8,511 bases of DNA from Saprospirales bacterium (GTDB lineage: Bacteria; Bacteroidota; Bacteroidia; Chitinophagales; Saprospiraceae), in assembly GCA_003559985.1 (NCBI GenBank), contig PWJP01000188.1, forward strand, positions 1 to 8,511, in the 5' to 3' direction. Below, piece by piece: positions 1 to 5,434 of the stretch. The number at the start of each line of letters is the position of its first letter. The first letter of the stretch is position 1. The notes under the pieces were generated by a model, which was not told the DNA's origin, did not search any database, and saw only the letters and a list, made by a program, of their open reading frames with translations. Position numbers and translations under genes: made by a program.

Positions 1-50
1 AATACGGAAGACCAAAGGCGAGAAAAGCATTCCAGTTCAGCAAGCGTTAA
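1..50 (+). CDS. rpsI: 30S ribosomal protein S9, C-terminal end only (partial at window edge)
   Basis: Reading in the third frame, positions 3-47 encode YGRPKARKAFQFSKR, followed by TAA at 48-50. This is the characteristic basic tail of bacterial ribosomal protein S9, whose closing S-K-R reaches the P-site tRNA anticodon stem-loop in the small subunit. The rest of the gene lies upstream of the window; the first two bases complete a codon cut by the edge. The S9 gene followed 42 bp later by the S2 gene is the usual ribosomal order in Bacteroidota, so both are probably on one transcript. The identification rests on 15 residues, but they are a strong signature. Confidence 0.9.
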   Translation, partial: YGRPKARKAFQFSKR

Positions 51-92
51 CCGGCTTTTTTATTATTCTATTCAAGAAAAATTATCACAGCA

Positions 93-809
93 ATGCATAC
101 ACCAACTAATGAGGAATTACTTAAAGCAGGGGTGCACTTCGGGCACATGAAGAAGAAGTGGAATCCCAAAATGCGTCCTTATATATTCATGGAGCGCAAG
201 GGTATCCACATTATAGACCTGAACAGAACCCTCGATTGCCTCCAGGAGGCGGGACAGGCCATGCAAAATTACGCGCGTTCTGGTAAAAAAATCATGTACG
301 TGGCTACGAAAAAGCAAGCCAGGGATATCGTGAGTTCTGCAGCACAAAGTGTCAACATGCCCTTCGTCACCGACCGTTGGTTGGGGGGAATGATGACAAA
401 CTTTGCCACGGTGCGACGCTCTGTCAAGAAAATGCAGAACATCGACCGCATGCTCAATGACGGCTCCTACTCCAATATTACGAAAAAGGAGCGACTCACG
501 CTCAGCCGTGAAAGGGATAAGATCCATAAAGTACTGGGAGGTATCGCCGATCTTAACAGACTTCCCGGAGCTCTCTTTGTAGTCGATATCGTCAATGAAC
601 ACCTCGCTGTTTCGGAGGCTACTAAATTGGGCATTCCGACCATAGGTATTGTAGATACCAATTCGGACCCGCGTTTGGTTGACTATCCCATTCCGGCCAA
701 CGACGATAATTCCAGATCCATCGAGATCATAACCAATTATCTGACCGAATCGGTTAAGCAGGGACTCGGCGAGCGCAAAAAAGCTAAGCAGGATACCCCC
801 GCAGGATAA
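93..809 (+). CDS. rpsB: 30S ribosomal protein S2
   Basis: This 238-residue protein is full-length ribosomal protein S2, a late-assembling small-subunit protein that sits between head and body on the solvent side and helps hold S1 or the mRNA near the anti-Shine-Dalgarno region. Family blocks are clear: LLKAGVHFGH near residues 9-18, WNPKMRPYIF at 23-32, the IHIIDL strand at 38-43, VATKKQA at 70-76, RWLGGMMTNF at 95-104, and IPTIGIVDTNSDP at 181-193. The C-terminal tail is short and charged. The ATG at 93 gives the expected N-terminus. No Shine-Dalgarno sequence precedes it, only an A/T-rich stretch, as is normal in Bacteroidota. It lies 42 bp after rpsI and 37 bp before tsf, consistent with co-transcription. 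Confidence 0.98.
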   Translation: MHTPTNEELLKAGVHFGHMKKKWNPKMRPYIFMERKGIHIIDLNRTLDCLQEAGQAMQNYARSGKKIMYVATKKQARDIVSSAAQSVNMPFVTDRWLGGMMTNFATVRRSVKKMQNIDRMLNDGSYSNITKKERLTLSRERDKIHKVLGGIADLNRLPGALFVVDIVNEHLAVSEATKLGIPTIGIVDTNSDPRLVDYPIPANDDNSRSIEIITNYLTESVKQGLGERKKAKQDTPAG

Positions 810-846
810 GCACATTATAAATTTTATAACCCAACAAATTTTATCA

Positions 847-1674
847 ATGAAGATATCAGCAAAAGATGTAAAAAAGTTGCGAGATATGACCGGTGCCGGT
901 ATGATGGATTGTAAAAAGGCACTGACAGAAGCAGAGGGTGATTTTGACGCCGCTGTGGATTACCTGCGTAAAAAAGGCCAAAAACTCTCCGCCAAAAGAG
1001 CGGAAAGGGAAGCCAAAGAAGGTGTGGTCGTCGCTAAAGTAAGCGATGATAAGTCCAAAGGAGTGGTCGTCAGATTGAGTTGTGAGACGGACTTTGTTGC
1101 GAGAAACGAAGAATTCGTTAAATTCTCTGAAGATGTTGCTCAGCTCGCACTCGATAAAGAACCCGCCAATGAGGACGAATTGCTGGGCCTTAAGTACGGT
1201 GACATTTCTGTTAAAGAAGCAATCACTGAGCAGGTAGGAAAAATTGGTGAGAAAATCGAACTGGCCTCCTACAAAAAATTGGACGGTGAACTTGTTGTGT
1301 CGTACATCCACCACGGTAACAGAGCCGGTGTGGTTGTGGCACTGAATAAATCAGGTGACAAAGCTGAAGAGGCCGGAAGATTCGTCGCCATGCAAATCAC
1401 TGCCATGCGACCAATCGCTATAGATAATAATGGCGTGGACAGTGAGACTATCGAGAAAGAACTGGAAATCGGAAGAGAGCAAGCCAGAGCTGAGGGTAAA
1501 CCCGAAAATATTCTGGATAAGATTGCTCAGGGTAAGCTCAAGAAATTCTACAAGGAATCTACTTTGCTGCACCAGGCTTTTATTTCCGATCAGAAAATAA
1601 GCGTAAAGCAGTATCTCGAATCCGTCGAACCCGGTTTGACGGTCACAGATTTCTGTCACCTTGAAAATGGTTAA
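847..1674 (+). CDS. tsf: Translation elongation factor Ts
   Basis: This 275-residue protein is EF-Ts, the guanine-nucleotide exchange factor that strips GDP from EF-Tu in the cytoplasm. The N-terminal UBA-like domain carries LRDMTGAGMMDCKKAL at residues 11-26. The core domain has the diagnostic TDFVAR motif at 81-86, which inserts next to the nucleotide site of EF-Tu. The C-terminal module includes the ILDKIAQGKLKKFY stretch and LLHQAFI. Length is normal for the group. The ATG at 847 gives the conserved M-x-I-S-A start; the leader is A/T rich with no Shine-Dalgarno sequence. It follows rpsB by 37 bp and is closed by a strong intrinsic terminator 12 bp after its stop codon. Confidence 0.98.
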   Translation: MKISAKDVKKLRDMTGAGMMDCKKALTEAEGDFDAAVDYLRKKGQKLSAKRAEREAKEGVVVAKVSDDKSKGVVVRLSCETDFVARNEEFVKFSEDVAQLALDKEPANEDELLGLKYGDISVKEAITEQVGKIGEKIELASYKKLDGELVVSYIHHGNRAGVVVALNKSGDKAEEAGRFVAMQITAMRPIAIDNNGVDSETIEKELEIGREQARAEGKPENILDKIAQGKLKKFYKESTLLHQAFISDQKISVKQYLESVEPGLTVTDFCHLENG

Positions 1675-1686
1675 ATTATAATTATT

Positions 1687-1720
1687 AAAGAGCGGATGTT
1701 TTCATTCGCTCTTTTTTTTT
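1687..1720 (+). terminator. Intrinsic terminator after tsf
   Basis: Positions 1687-1698 (AAAGAGCGGATG) pair with 1703-1714 (CATTCGCTCTTT). The result is a 12-pair stem with a single G-U wobble and a TTTT loop, running straight into nine T residues at 1712-1720. This is a textbook Rho-independent terminator. It should end the rpsI-rpsB-tsf transcript and set the level of any read-through into pyrH, whose ATG is only 20 nt beyond the T-run. Confidence 0.92.
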
Positions 1721-1739
1721 ATCTCTACCTGTTTGTTCT

Positions 1740-2453
1740 ATGGCTTTAAAATACAATCGAATACTTCTCAAGCTCAGCGGTGAATCACTGATGGGTGCCA
1801 ATGGTTTTGGAATCGATGCGGACATGCTCGCTCACTATGGAAATGAAATCAAAGCCCTTATTGATGAAGGAGTGCAGGTGGCTATCGTCATTGGAGGTGG
1901 AAACATCTTCCGTGGCTTACAGGCCGAGCGCTCCGGGATAGAGCGAGTTCAGGGCGATTACATGGGAATGCTAGCCACTGTTATTAACGGAATGGCACTC
2001 CAGTCTCATCTTGAACAAATTGGCCTCTATACCAGATTGATCTCTGCGGTTGAAATGCGTCAAATTGCCGAACCCTACATTCGCCGGCGCGCCATTCGTC
2101 ACCTGGAAAAGGGCAGGGTCGTGATATTCTCGGCAGGAACCGGCAGCCCCTATTTTACTACCGATTCTGCTGCCGCTCTCCGCGCCAATGAAATGAATGT
2201 TGACGTTATACTTAAAGGCACTCGAGTTGATGGAATCTATACCGCAGACCCGGAACAGTACCCCGATGCAACCAAATTCGACAAGATTAGTTTCTCCAAA
2301 GTAATTAATTCCGGCCTCAACGTCATGGATATGACCGCCTTTACCCTCTGCAAAGAAAACGATCTCAGCATAGTGGTTTTCGACGTCCGGGAAAAGGGCA
2401 ATATGTTGAAAATTGTCCGGGGTGAAGAGATCGGAACGCTGGTGGAGATATAG
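1740..2453 (+). CDS. pyrH: Uridylate (UMP) kinase
   Basis: This 237-residue protein is bacterial UMP kinase of the amino-acid-kinase superfamily, which makes UDP from UMP and ATP in pyrimidine nucleotide synthesis and normally acts as a hexamer. Visible motifs are K11-LSGE (residues 11-15), the glycine loop GGGNIFRG at 52-59, GDYMGMLAT at 72-80, the UMP-binding TGSPYFTTDSAAALRA at 134-149, and KGTRVDGIYTADP at 159-171. The length is complete. The ATG at 1740 gives the canonical N-terminus. A terminator fills most of the 65-bp gap after tsf, so pyrH is either served by read-through or by a promoter hidden in tsf or in the terminator region; I cannot identify one. The usual partner frr does not follow. 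Confidence 0.98.
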   Translation: MALKYNRILLKLSGESLMGANGFGIDADMLAHYGNEIKALIDEGVQVAIVIGGGNIFRGLQAERSGIERVQGDYMGMLATVINGMALQSHLEQIGLYTRLISAVEMRQIAEPYIRRRAIRHLEKGRVVIFSAGTGSPYFTTDSAAALRANEMNVDVILKGTRVDGIYTADPEQYPDATKFDKISFSKVINSGLNVMDMTAFTLCKENDLSIVVFDVREKGNMLKIVRGEEIGTLVEI

Positions 2454-2459
2454 ACGGGG

Positions 2460-2498
2460 AATTACGAATGACGAATGACGAATTACGAATTACGAATT
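2460..2498. repeat. Heptamer tandem array A (AATTACG, 5 units plus AATT)
   Basis: Five consecutive 7-bp units read AATTACG, AATGACG, AATGACG, AATTACG, AATTACG, and the array ends in a partial AATT. It begins 7 bp after the pyrH stop codon. Similar heptanucleotide tandem repeats are known from cyanobacteria (STRR sequences), and I recall them in Bacteroidota spacers. Function is unknown. Confidence 0.9.
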
Positions 2499-2509
2499 GG
2501 GGGGATTTT

Positions 2510-2548
2510 AATTGACAGTTGACAATGGACAATTAACAATTGATAATT
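2510..2548. repeat. Heptamer tandem array B (AATTGAC, 5 units plus AATT)
   Basis: Five diverged 7-bp units read AATTGAC, AGTTGAC, AATGGAC, AATTAAC, AATTGAT, and the array ends in a partial AATT. It has the same unit count and ending as array A, from which it is separated by 11 bp (six G then ATTTT). Its units are more diverged than those of array A. Confidence 0.85.
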
Positions 2549-2628
2549 TTTGTTTCAGGCGATAATTCTGTGGTTTTGGCAGAAATGAGGGATTTTAGGG
2601 CGATTCGTTATGTAGGATATTTGTTTCT

Positions 2629-2646
2629 CCCCCAAAGCTTTGGGGG
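2629..2646. repeat. 18-bp perfect palindrome
   Basis: The sequence CCCCCAAAGCTTTGGGGG is its own reverse complement. Flanking TCT (2626-2628) and AGA (2648-2650) can extend the stem past one unpaired C. No T-run follows on either strand, so it is not a canonical intrinsic terminator, though a stable hairpin here could still stop or stabilise the converging transcripts. Confidence 0.85.
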
Positions 2647-2652
2647 CAGAGC

Positions 2653-2672
2653 CGCAAAGGAAGACGCAAAGG
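2653..2672. repeat. Direct repeat of CGCAAAGG, 12-bp spacing
   Basis: CGCAAAGG occurs at 2653-2660 and again at 2665-2672, so the unit is a 12-mer starting CGCAAAGGA that is present about 1.7 times. It lies 6 bp after the palindrome and may belong to the same small element. Confidence 0.55.
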
Positions 2673-2721
2673 ATTTATTTGACGATTGAAATGACGGATA
2701 GGATTTGACCGAATTCCTATG

Positions 2722-2746
2722 TAGGGACGCAATGCCTTGCGTCCTA
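2722..2746. repeat. Hairpin GGACGCAA / TTGCGTCC
   Basis: GGACGCAA (2725-2732) pairs with TTGCGTCC (2737-2744) across a TGCC loop. The outer TA (2722-2723) pairs with TA (2745-2746) if G2724 is bulged out. Hairpins of the GTAGGGACGCAA type are, from memory, common dispersed elements in Bacteroidota and cyanobacterial spacers. No T-run follows. Confidence 0.7.
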
Positions 2747-2778
2747 TACACCCCTATATTCATTGAATAGTTGACAAT

Positions 2779-2790
2779 GCCCCCAGGGGC
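2779..2790. repeat. Short GC hairpin
   Basis: The sequence GCCCCCAGGGGC can form a four-pair stem (GCCC/GGGC) with a CCAG loop. It is short, lacks a T-run and is only weakly supported as a functional element. It is listed because it is the third palindrome within about 160 bp. Confidence 0.4.
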
Positions 2791-2947
2791 TTGAGGGCAA
2801 GTGCGGTGAGTAAATGGGAAGGTAAAGAATCACCGTAAAACCCGCCAGGTTACCACCGAATTGCTATTCGCCAGAGAAATCCCTAAAAACCAACAATCCC
2901 CACGAATAGATAAACTGCCGACTACATCAAGGTAACGGCCTCGCAAA

Positions 2948-2979
2948 CAACTCACCAAATCACAGACTCACTAATTCAC
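2948..2979. repeat. Octamer tandem array (four units ending TCAC)
   Basis: Four consecutive 8-bp units, CAACTCAC, CAAATCAC, AGACTCAC and TAATTCAC, share the ending TCAC. On the other strand the last unit reads GTGAATTA. The array lies 24 bp from the lpxB stop codon. Degeneracy is high, so this is a decayed array or a weaker pattern than the heptamers. Confidence 0.55.
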
Positions 2980-3002
2980 AACTGAATACGCCATCAACCC
3001 GC

Positions 3003-4103
3003 CTAAAGGCGTACAATCGCCTCAGCTGCTCGATCACTCGCTCCCGGTCCACCCAGTTTTTCGCGCAGTTCTCTGTATCCTACTTTTTGTCGCTCTTGTT
3101 CCTCCGGGGTTTTCAGTAATTCAACTGCCTGGATGAGCTTTCTTTCGTTTACTTCGGATTGGATGAGTTCTTCCACCAGTTTGTAGCCGAGGATGAGATT
3201 TACCAGAGAAATATATGGCACCTTGACCACTCTTTTTGCAATGAAAAAAGAGACCGGGTTGCCCTTATAAATCACAGTTTGGGGGACGTTTAGCAGAGCG
3301 GCTTCCAGGGTACTGGTTCCGGATTTCACGAGGGCTGCTTGAGAGTGGGACAACAGATCGTGTTGACGACCCGTAAACCTCTTCACATTGGCTCCATTGT
3401 TTAGATGCTGATCGTAGAGTTCCGGGGAGTTGCGCAATTGGTCGGAGACAGAAAGGCCGAATTCGGTATTGGGGTATTTTTGAAAAACTGCTGAGACCGG
3501 TGGTAAAATGTAGTTGACTTCCTGTCTTCTGCTGCCCGGGAAAATGCCGAACAGCTTTTCTGAGTGTTCAAATCCGTCGCTGTTGGCTTCAAATGTTTCA
3601 AAGTGGTCCATGAGTGGGTGGCCGATAAATTTGGCCTGGACCACTCCTTTTTCCTTAAAATAGTCCTCCTCAAACGGGAGTATGGTCAGCAGCAGATCGC
3701 AATGCCTGCGTATTTTTTTAACCCTGTTTTCCTTCCATGCCCAGACCTGTGGCGCGATGTAATACACCACTCTCATCTTCTTCTTGTGCGCCCACTCTGC
3801 TATCCGCAAGTTGAAGCCGGGATAATCCACCAGAATCAGATGATCGGGGGAAAATTTTGCAATGTCGCGTTTGGCGAGGCTCAGATTTTTTAAAATGGTT
3901 CTGATATTGACTGCCACTTCCCAGAATCCCATAAAAGCCAGGTCATCGATGTGACGAACGGGGTCACTATCACCTACCGCTTTCATTCTGTCTCCACCCC
4001 AGTATCTGAATTCAGCACTGCTGTCGAGCTTTTTCAGGGATTTCATCAGATATGCAGCGTGTTGGTCACCGGAGGACTCGCCGGCTATGAGGTAGTATTT
4101 CAT
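3003..4103 (-). CDS. lpxB: Lipid-A-disaccharide synthase
   Basis: This 366-residue protein is LpxB, the GT-B-fold family 19 glycosyltransferase that joins UDP-2,3-diacylglucosamine to lipid X at the inner face of the cytoplasmic membrane, making the tetraacyl disaccharide of lipid A. Visible blocks are IAGESSGDQHA at residues 6-16, GGDRM at 36-40, FMGFWEV at 57-63, LVDYPGFNLR at 91-100 with the conserved Asp93, YYIAPQVWAWK at 114-124, FIGHPL at 159-164, FPGSRRQEV at 188-196, KSGTSTLEAAL at 260-270 and VPYISLVNLILG at 295-306. Its length is slightly under the E. coli protein. The ATG at 4101-4103 gives the standard M-K-Y-x-L-I-A start and overlaps a candidate upstream small ORF as ATGA. It is the last gene of the leftward operon. 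Its presence indicates an outer membrane with lipid A. Confidence 0.97.
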   Translation of the reverse strand: MKYYLIAGESSGDQHAAYLMKSLKKLDSSAEFRYWGGDRMKAVGDSDPVRHIDDLAFMGFWEVAVNIRTILKNLSLAKRDIAKFSPDHLILVDYPGFNLRIAEWAHKKKMRVVYYIAPQVWAWKENRVKKIRRHCDLLLTILPFEEDYFKEKGVVQAKFIGHPLMDHFETFEANSDGFEHSEKLFGIFPGSRRQEVNYILPPVSAVFQKYPNTEFGLSVSDQLRNSPELYDQHLNNGANVKRFTGRQHDLLSHSQAALVKSGTSTLEAALLNVPQTVIYKGNPVSFFIAKRVVKVPYISLVNLILGYKLVEELIQSEVNERKLIQAVELLKTPEEQERQKVGYRELREKLGGPGASDRAAEAIVRL

Positions 4104-4195
4104 TTATCAGTGGTTAAAGTGCGCCTTTTGGCTGGTACTTTTTGGTAAAAATGGGTGAAGTAAAATTCGGGATTAAAATCAGAGAACCCTTCCAT
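4100..4195 (-). CDS. Candidate 31-codon small ORF between the membrane protein gene and lpxB
   Basis: An ATG at 4193-4195 opens a frame of 31 codons beginning MEGFSDFNPEFYFTHFY. Its C-terminal third is basic (KVPAKRR) and it ends at a TGA whose last bases are shared with the lpxB start as ATGA. It begins 10 nt after the stop codon of the upstream membrane protein gene. Without it the gap before lpxB would be 102 nt in an otherwise tightly packed operon. The predicted peptide is aromatic-rich at the N-terminus, with no membrane helix. Against it, there is no Shine-Dalgarno sequence, and the DNA contains a CCAAAAAGTACC-type stretch that may be a dispersed repeat. It could be a real small protein, a leader peptide coupling lpxB translation, or chance. 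Confidence 0.35.
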   Translation of the reverse strand: MEGFSDFNPEFYFTHFYQKVPAKRRTLTTDK

Positions 4196-4205
4196 GGCAA
4201 TTTGA

Positions 4206-4541
4206 TCAACTGCTGAATAGCCCAGGCAAATAAAAGTAAATCCACAATCCCACATAGATCAACATGGGGAAGGTAATTCCCCTGATGGCGTTCGTCATGT
4301 AGTTTTTCTTAAAGTAATTGGCCGGAAATATCAACAAGCAGATGGCCACAAGGGCCAGGGTACGCTCCCGAAAATCGGGAGACAGCCCCTGGTCTGATAT
4401 CACGCCCCAACCATCCAAATAGTCGTAAAGCATCAGCAAAATAGCATAGCCCACAAATGGAACCACTATTCCCGCTACCAGTCCTTTCCAGTATCTGTCT
4501 GCAGGTGGTTTTTTAGGCAATGGTTTTCTTATATGGTCCAT
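4206..4541 (-). CDS. Small membrane protein of unknown function, 111 aa
   Basis: I do not recognise a characterised family. The protein has a short proline- and lysine-rich N-terminus (MDHIRKPLPKKPP) and then three likely membrane helices at about residues 20-39, 61-77 and 84-105. A polar segment (DGWGVISDQGLSPDFRER) lies between helices 1 and 2, and a basic turn (KKNYMTNAIR) between 2 and 3. It should sit in the inner membrane; the lysines before helix 1 suggest a cytoplasmic N-terminus. It starts 31 nt after surE and is followed, after 10 nt, by the candidate small ORF and then lpxB. From memory a similar-sized membrane protein between surE and lpxB recurs in Bacteroidota, which would suggest a link to lipid A assembly; this is inference. 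Confidence 0.8.
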   Translation of the reverse strand: MDHIRKPLPKKPPADRYWKGLVAGIVVPFVGYAILLMLYDYLDGWGVISDQGLSPDFRERTLALVAICLLIFPANYFKKNYMTNAIRGITFPMLIYVGLWIYFYLPGLFSS

Positions 4542-4572
4542 AATGTTATACAGGTTTTGTTCATTAGCTTAT

Positions 4573-5370
4573 TCAATGGTTGTTGCTTTTTGCAACGTAT
4601 TCCTCCAATTTTGCATTGGACTTAATGGCGGGGTAGCGGGTTAGGTCGTGCCACGAGGGAACTACGGAGACATATCCGTTTGTGAGTGCATAAATGTCGG
4701 TATCGGGGCCATTGTCATCCACAATAAAATTACCCGTCAACCAGAAGTACCGCTGCTTTCTCGGGTCCAATCCCTCTGTAAAGTCCTCCACCCATCGTCC
4801 CTCCGCCTGCCGGCATACTTTCACTCCCTTAATTTGATCCAACGGCATTTTGGGTATATTAACGTTGAGCAGCTTGCAATCTGATAAACCGTTTTCCAAT
4901 ACATAGGAAATGATTATTTTGGCAAAGTGGACCGATGCCTCAAAATCGGCTTCAAACGAATAGTCCAAAAGGGAAAACCCAATAGAAGGTATGCCTTCCA
5001 GTGAAGCTTCCAGTGCTGCAGAGACAGTACCTGAGTAAATGATGTTTACAGAGGCATTGCTTCCGTGGTTTATACCACTTATGCATAGATCCACTTCTCT
5101 GTCTTTGAGTAAAACGTGTTTGGCGAGTTTAACGCAGTCCACGGGAGTACCGGAGCATTCGTAGGCCTCTACATCAGGGCCGAATGCATCTACTTTATTT
5201 AGTCTGAGCGGCACACTCATGGTTACGGCATGTCCCTTGGCGGACTGTGGTGAATCCGGTGCGACTACCAACAGTTCACCCAGCTCTTTTGCAGCATTTA
5301 CCAGGTTTTTGATGCCCGGGGCAAACATGCCGTCGTCATTGGTGACCAGAATTAGTGGTTTTTTACTCAT
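4573..5370 (-). CDS. surE: 5'/3'-nucleotidase SurE
   Basis: This 265-residue protein is SurE, a metal-dependent phosphatase acting on nucleoside 5'- and 3'-monophosphates (some homologues also on short polyphosphate) in the cytoplasm. The family metal ligands are all visible: TNDDG at residues 10-14 (Asp12, Asp13), Ser43 in APDSPQSAKGHA, and Asn101 in SGINHGSN. Further blocks are CSGTPVDCVKL at 72-82 and IYSGTVSAALEA at 111-122. The C-terminal arm includes TDIYALTNGYVSVVP, the usual closing segment. Length is normal. The ATG at 5368-5370 puts TNDDG at the expected distance from the start. It lies 64 nt after the racemase gene and 31 nt before the small membrane protein, so it is probably part of one operon, although the 64-nt gap could hold an internal promoter. 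Confidence 0.96.
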   Translation of the reverse strand: MSKKPLILVTNDDGMFAPGIKNLVNAAKELGELLVVAPDSPQSAKGHAVTMSVPLRLNKVDAFGPDVEAYECSGTPVDCVKLAKHVLLKDREVDLCISGINHGSNASVNIIYSGTVSAALEASLEGIPSIGFSLLDYSFEADFEASVHFAKIIISYVLENGLSDCKLLNVNIPKMPLDQIKGVKVCRQAEGRWVEDFTEGLDPRKQRYFWLTGNFIVDDNGPDTDIYALTNGYVSVVPSWHDLTRYPAIKSNAKLEEYVAKSNNH

Positions 5371-5434
5371 AACTGCATTGGTTTATATTACTGAATTAGC
5401 TTCATTTTGAAGAAAGAAAAAAATTTCCCCTTAA

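Larger units (their letters stand above)
2454..3002. other. Convergent intergenic region rich in small repeats, no gene seen
   Basis: This roughly 550-bp stretch separates pyrH (rightward) from lpxB (leftward). I find no credible coding frame on either strand. It contains two heptamer arrays, an octamer array, a perfect palindrome, a repeated CGCAAAGG motif and two hairpins, each listed separately. No palindrome is followed by a T-run in either direction, so no canonical terminator is evident for either converging transcript. The rest (about 2549-2625, 2673-2715 and 2800-2947) shows nothing I can interpret. Confidence 0.8.

Noticed and set aside
42..61. Possible terminator after rpsI (AAGC ... 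GCTT followed by T-run)
   Set aside because: The stem is only four pairs with an eight-base loop. It is too weak, and read-through into rpsB is expected in this operon.
117..815. A 232-codon open frame antisense to almost all of rpsB
   Set aside because: The plus strand is unmistakably ribosomal protein S2. The antisense frame is a by-product of codon use and its product resembles nothing I know.
856..1314. A 152-codon open frame antisense to tsf
   Set aside because: It is entirely inside a well-conserved EF-Ts gene, and the product is a Phe-rich sequence of the sort given by reversing Lys/Glu-rich codons.
1721..1739. Bacteroidota-type promoter (TAnnTTTG) just before pyrH
   Set aside because: TACCTGTTTG at about 1726-1735 has four bases rather than two between TA and TTTG, and it sits too close to the ATG.
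2468..2515. Short ORF (M-T-N-D-E-L-R-I-T-N) across heptamer array A
   Set aside because: It is only 15 codons and simply translates the tandem repeat. Peptides of this kind are a known annotation artefact of such arrays.
2460..2979. Repeat cluster as a CRISPR array
   Set aside because: Units are 7-8 bp and contiguous, with no spacers of constant length and no cas genes nearby.
2987..3013. TACGCC / GGCGTA inverted repeat at the lpxB stop as a terminator
   Set aside because: The six-pair stem has a long loop and overlaps the coding end. On the minus strand it is not followed by a T-run.
5401..5434. T-rich stretch after the racemase gene as a terminator
   Set aside because: On the minus strand there is a T-run but no GC-rich stem before it. 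The small CTTCA/TGAAG hairpin lies after the T-run rather than before it.
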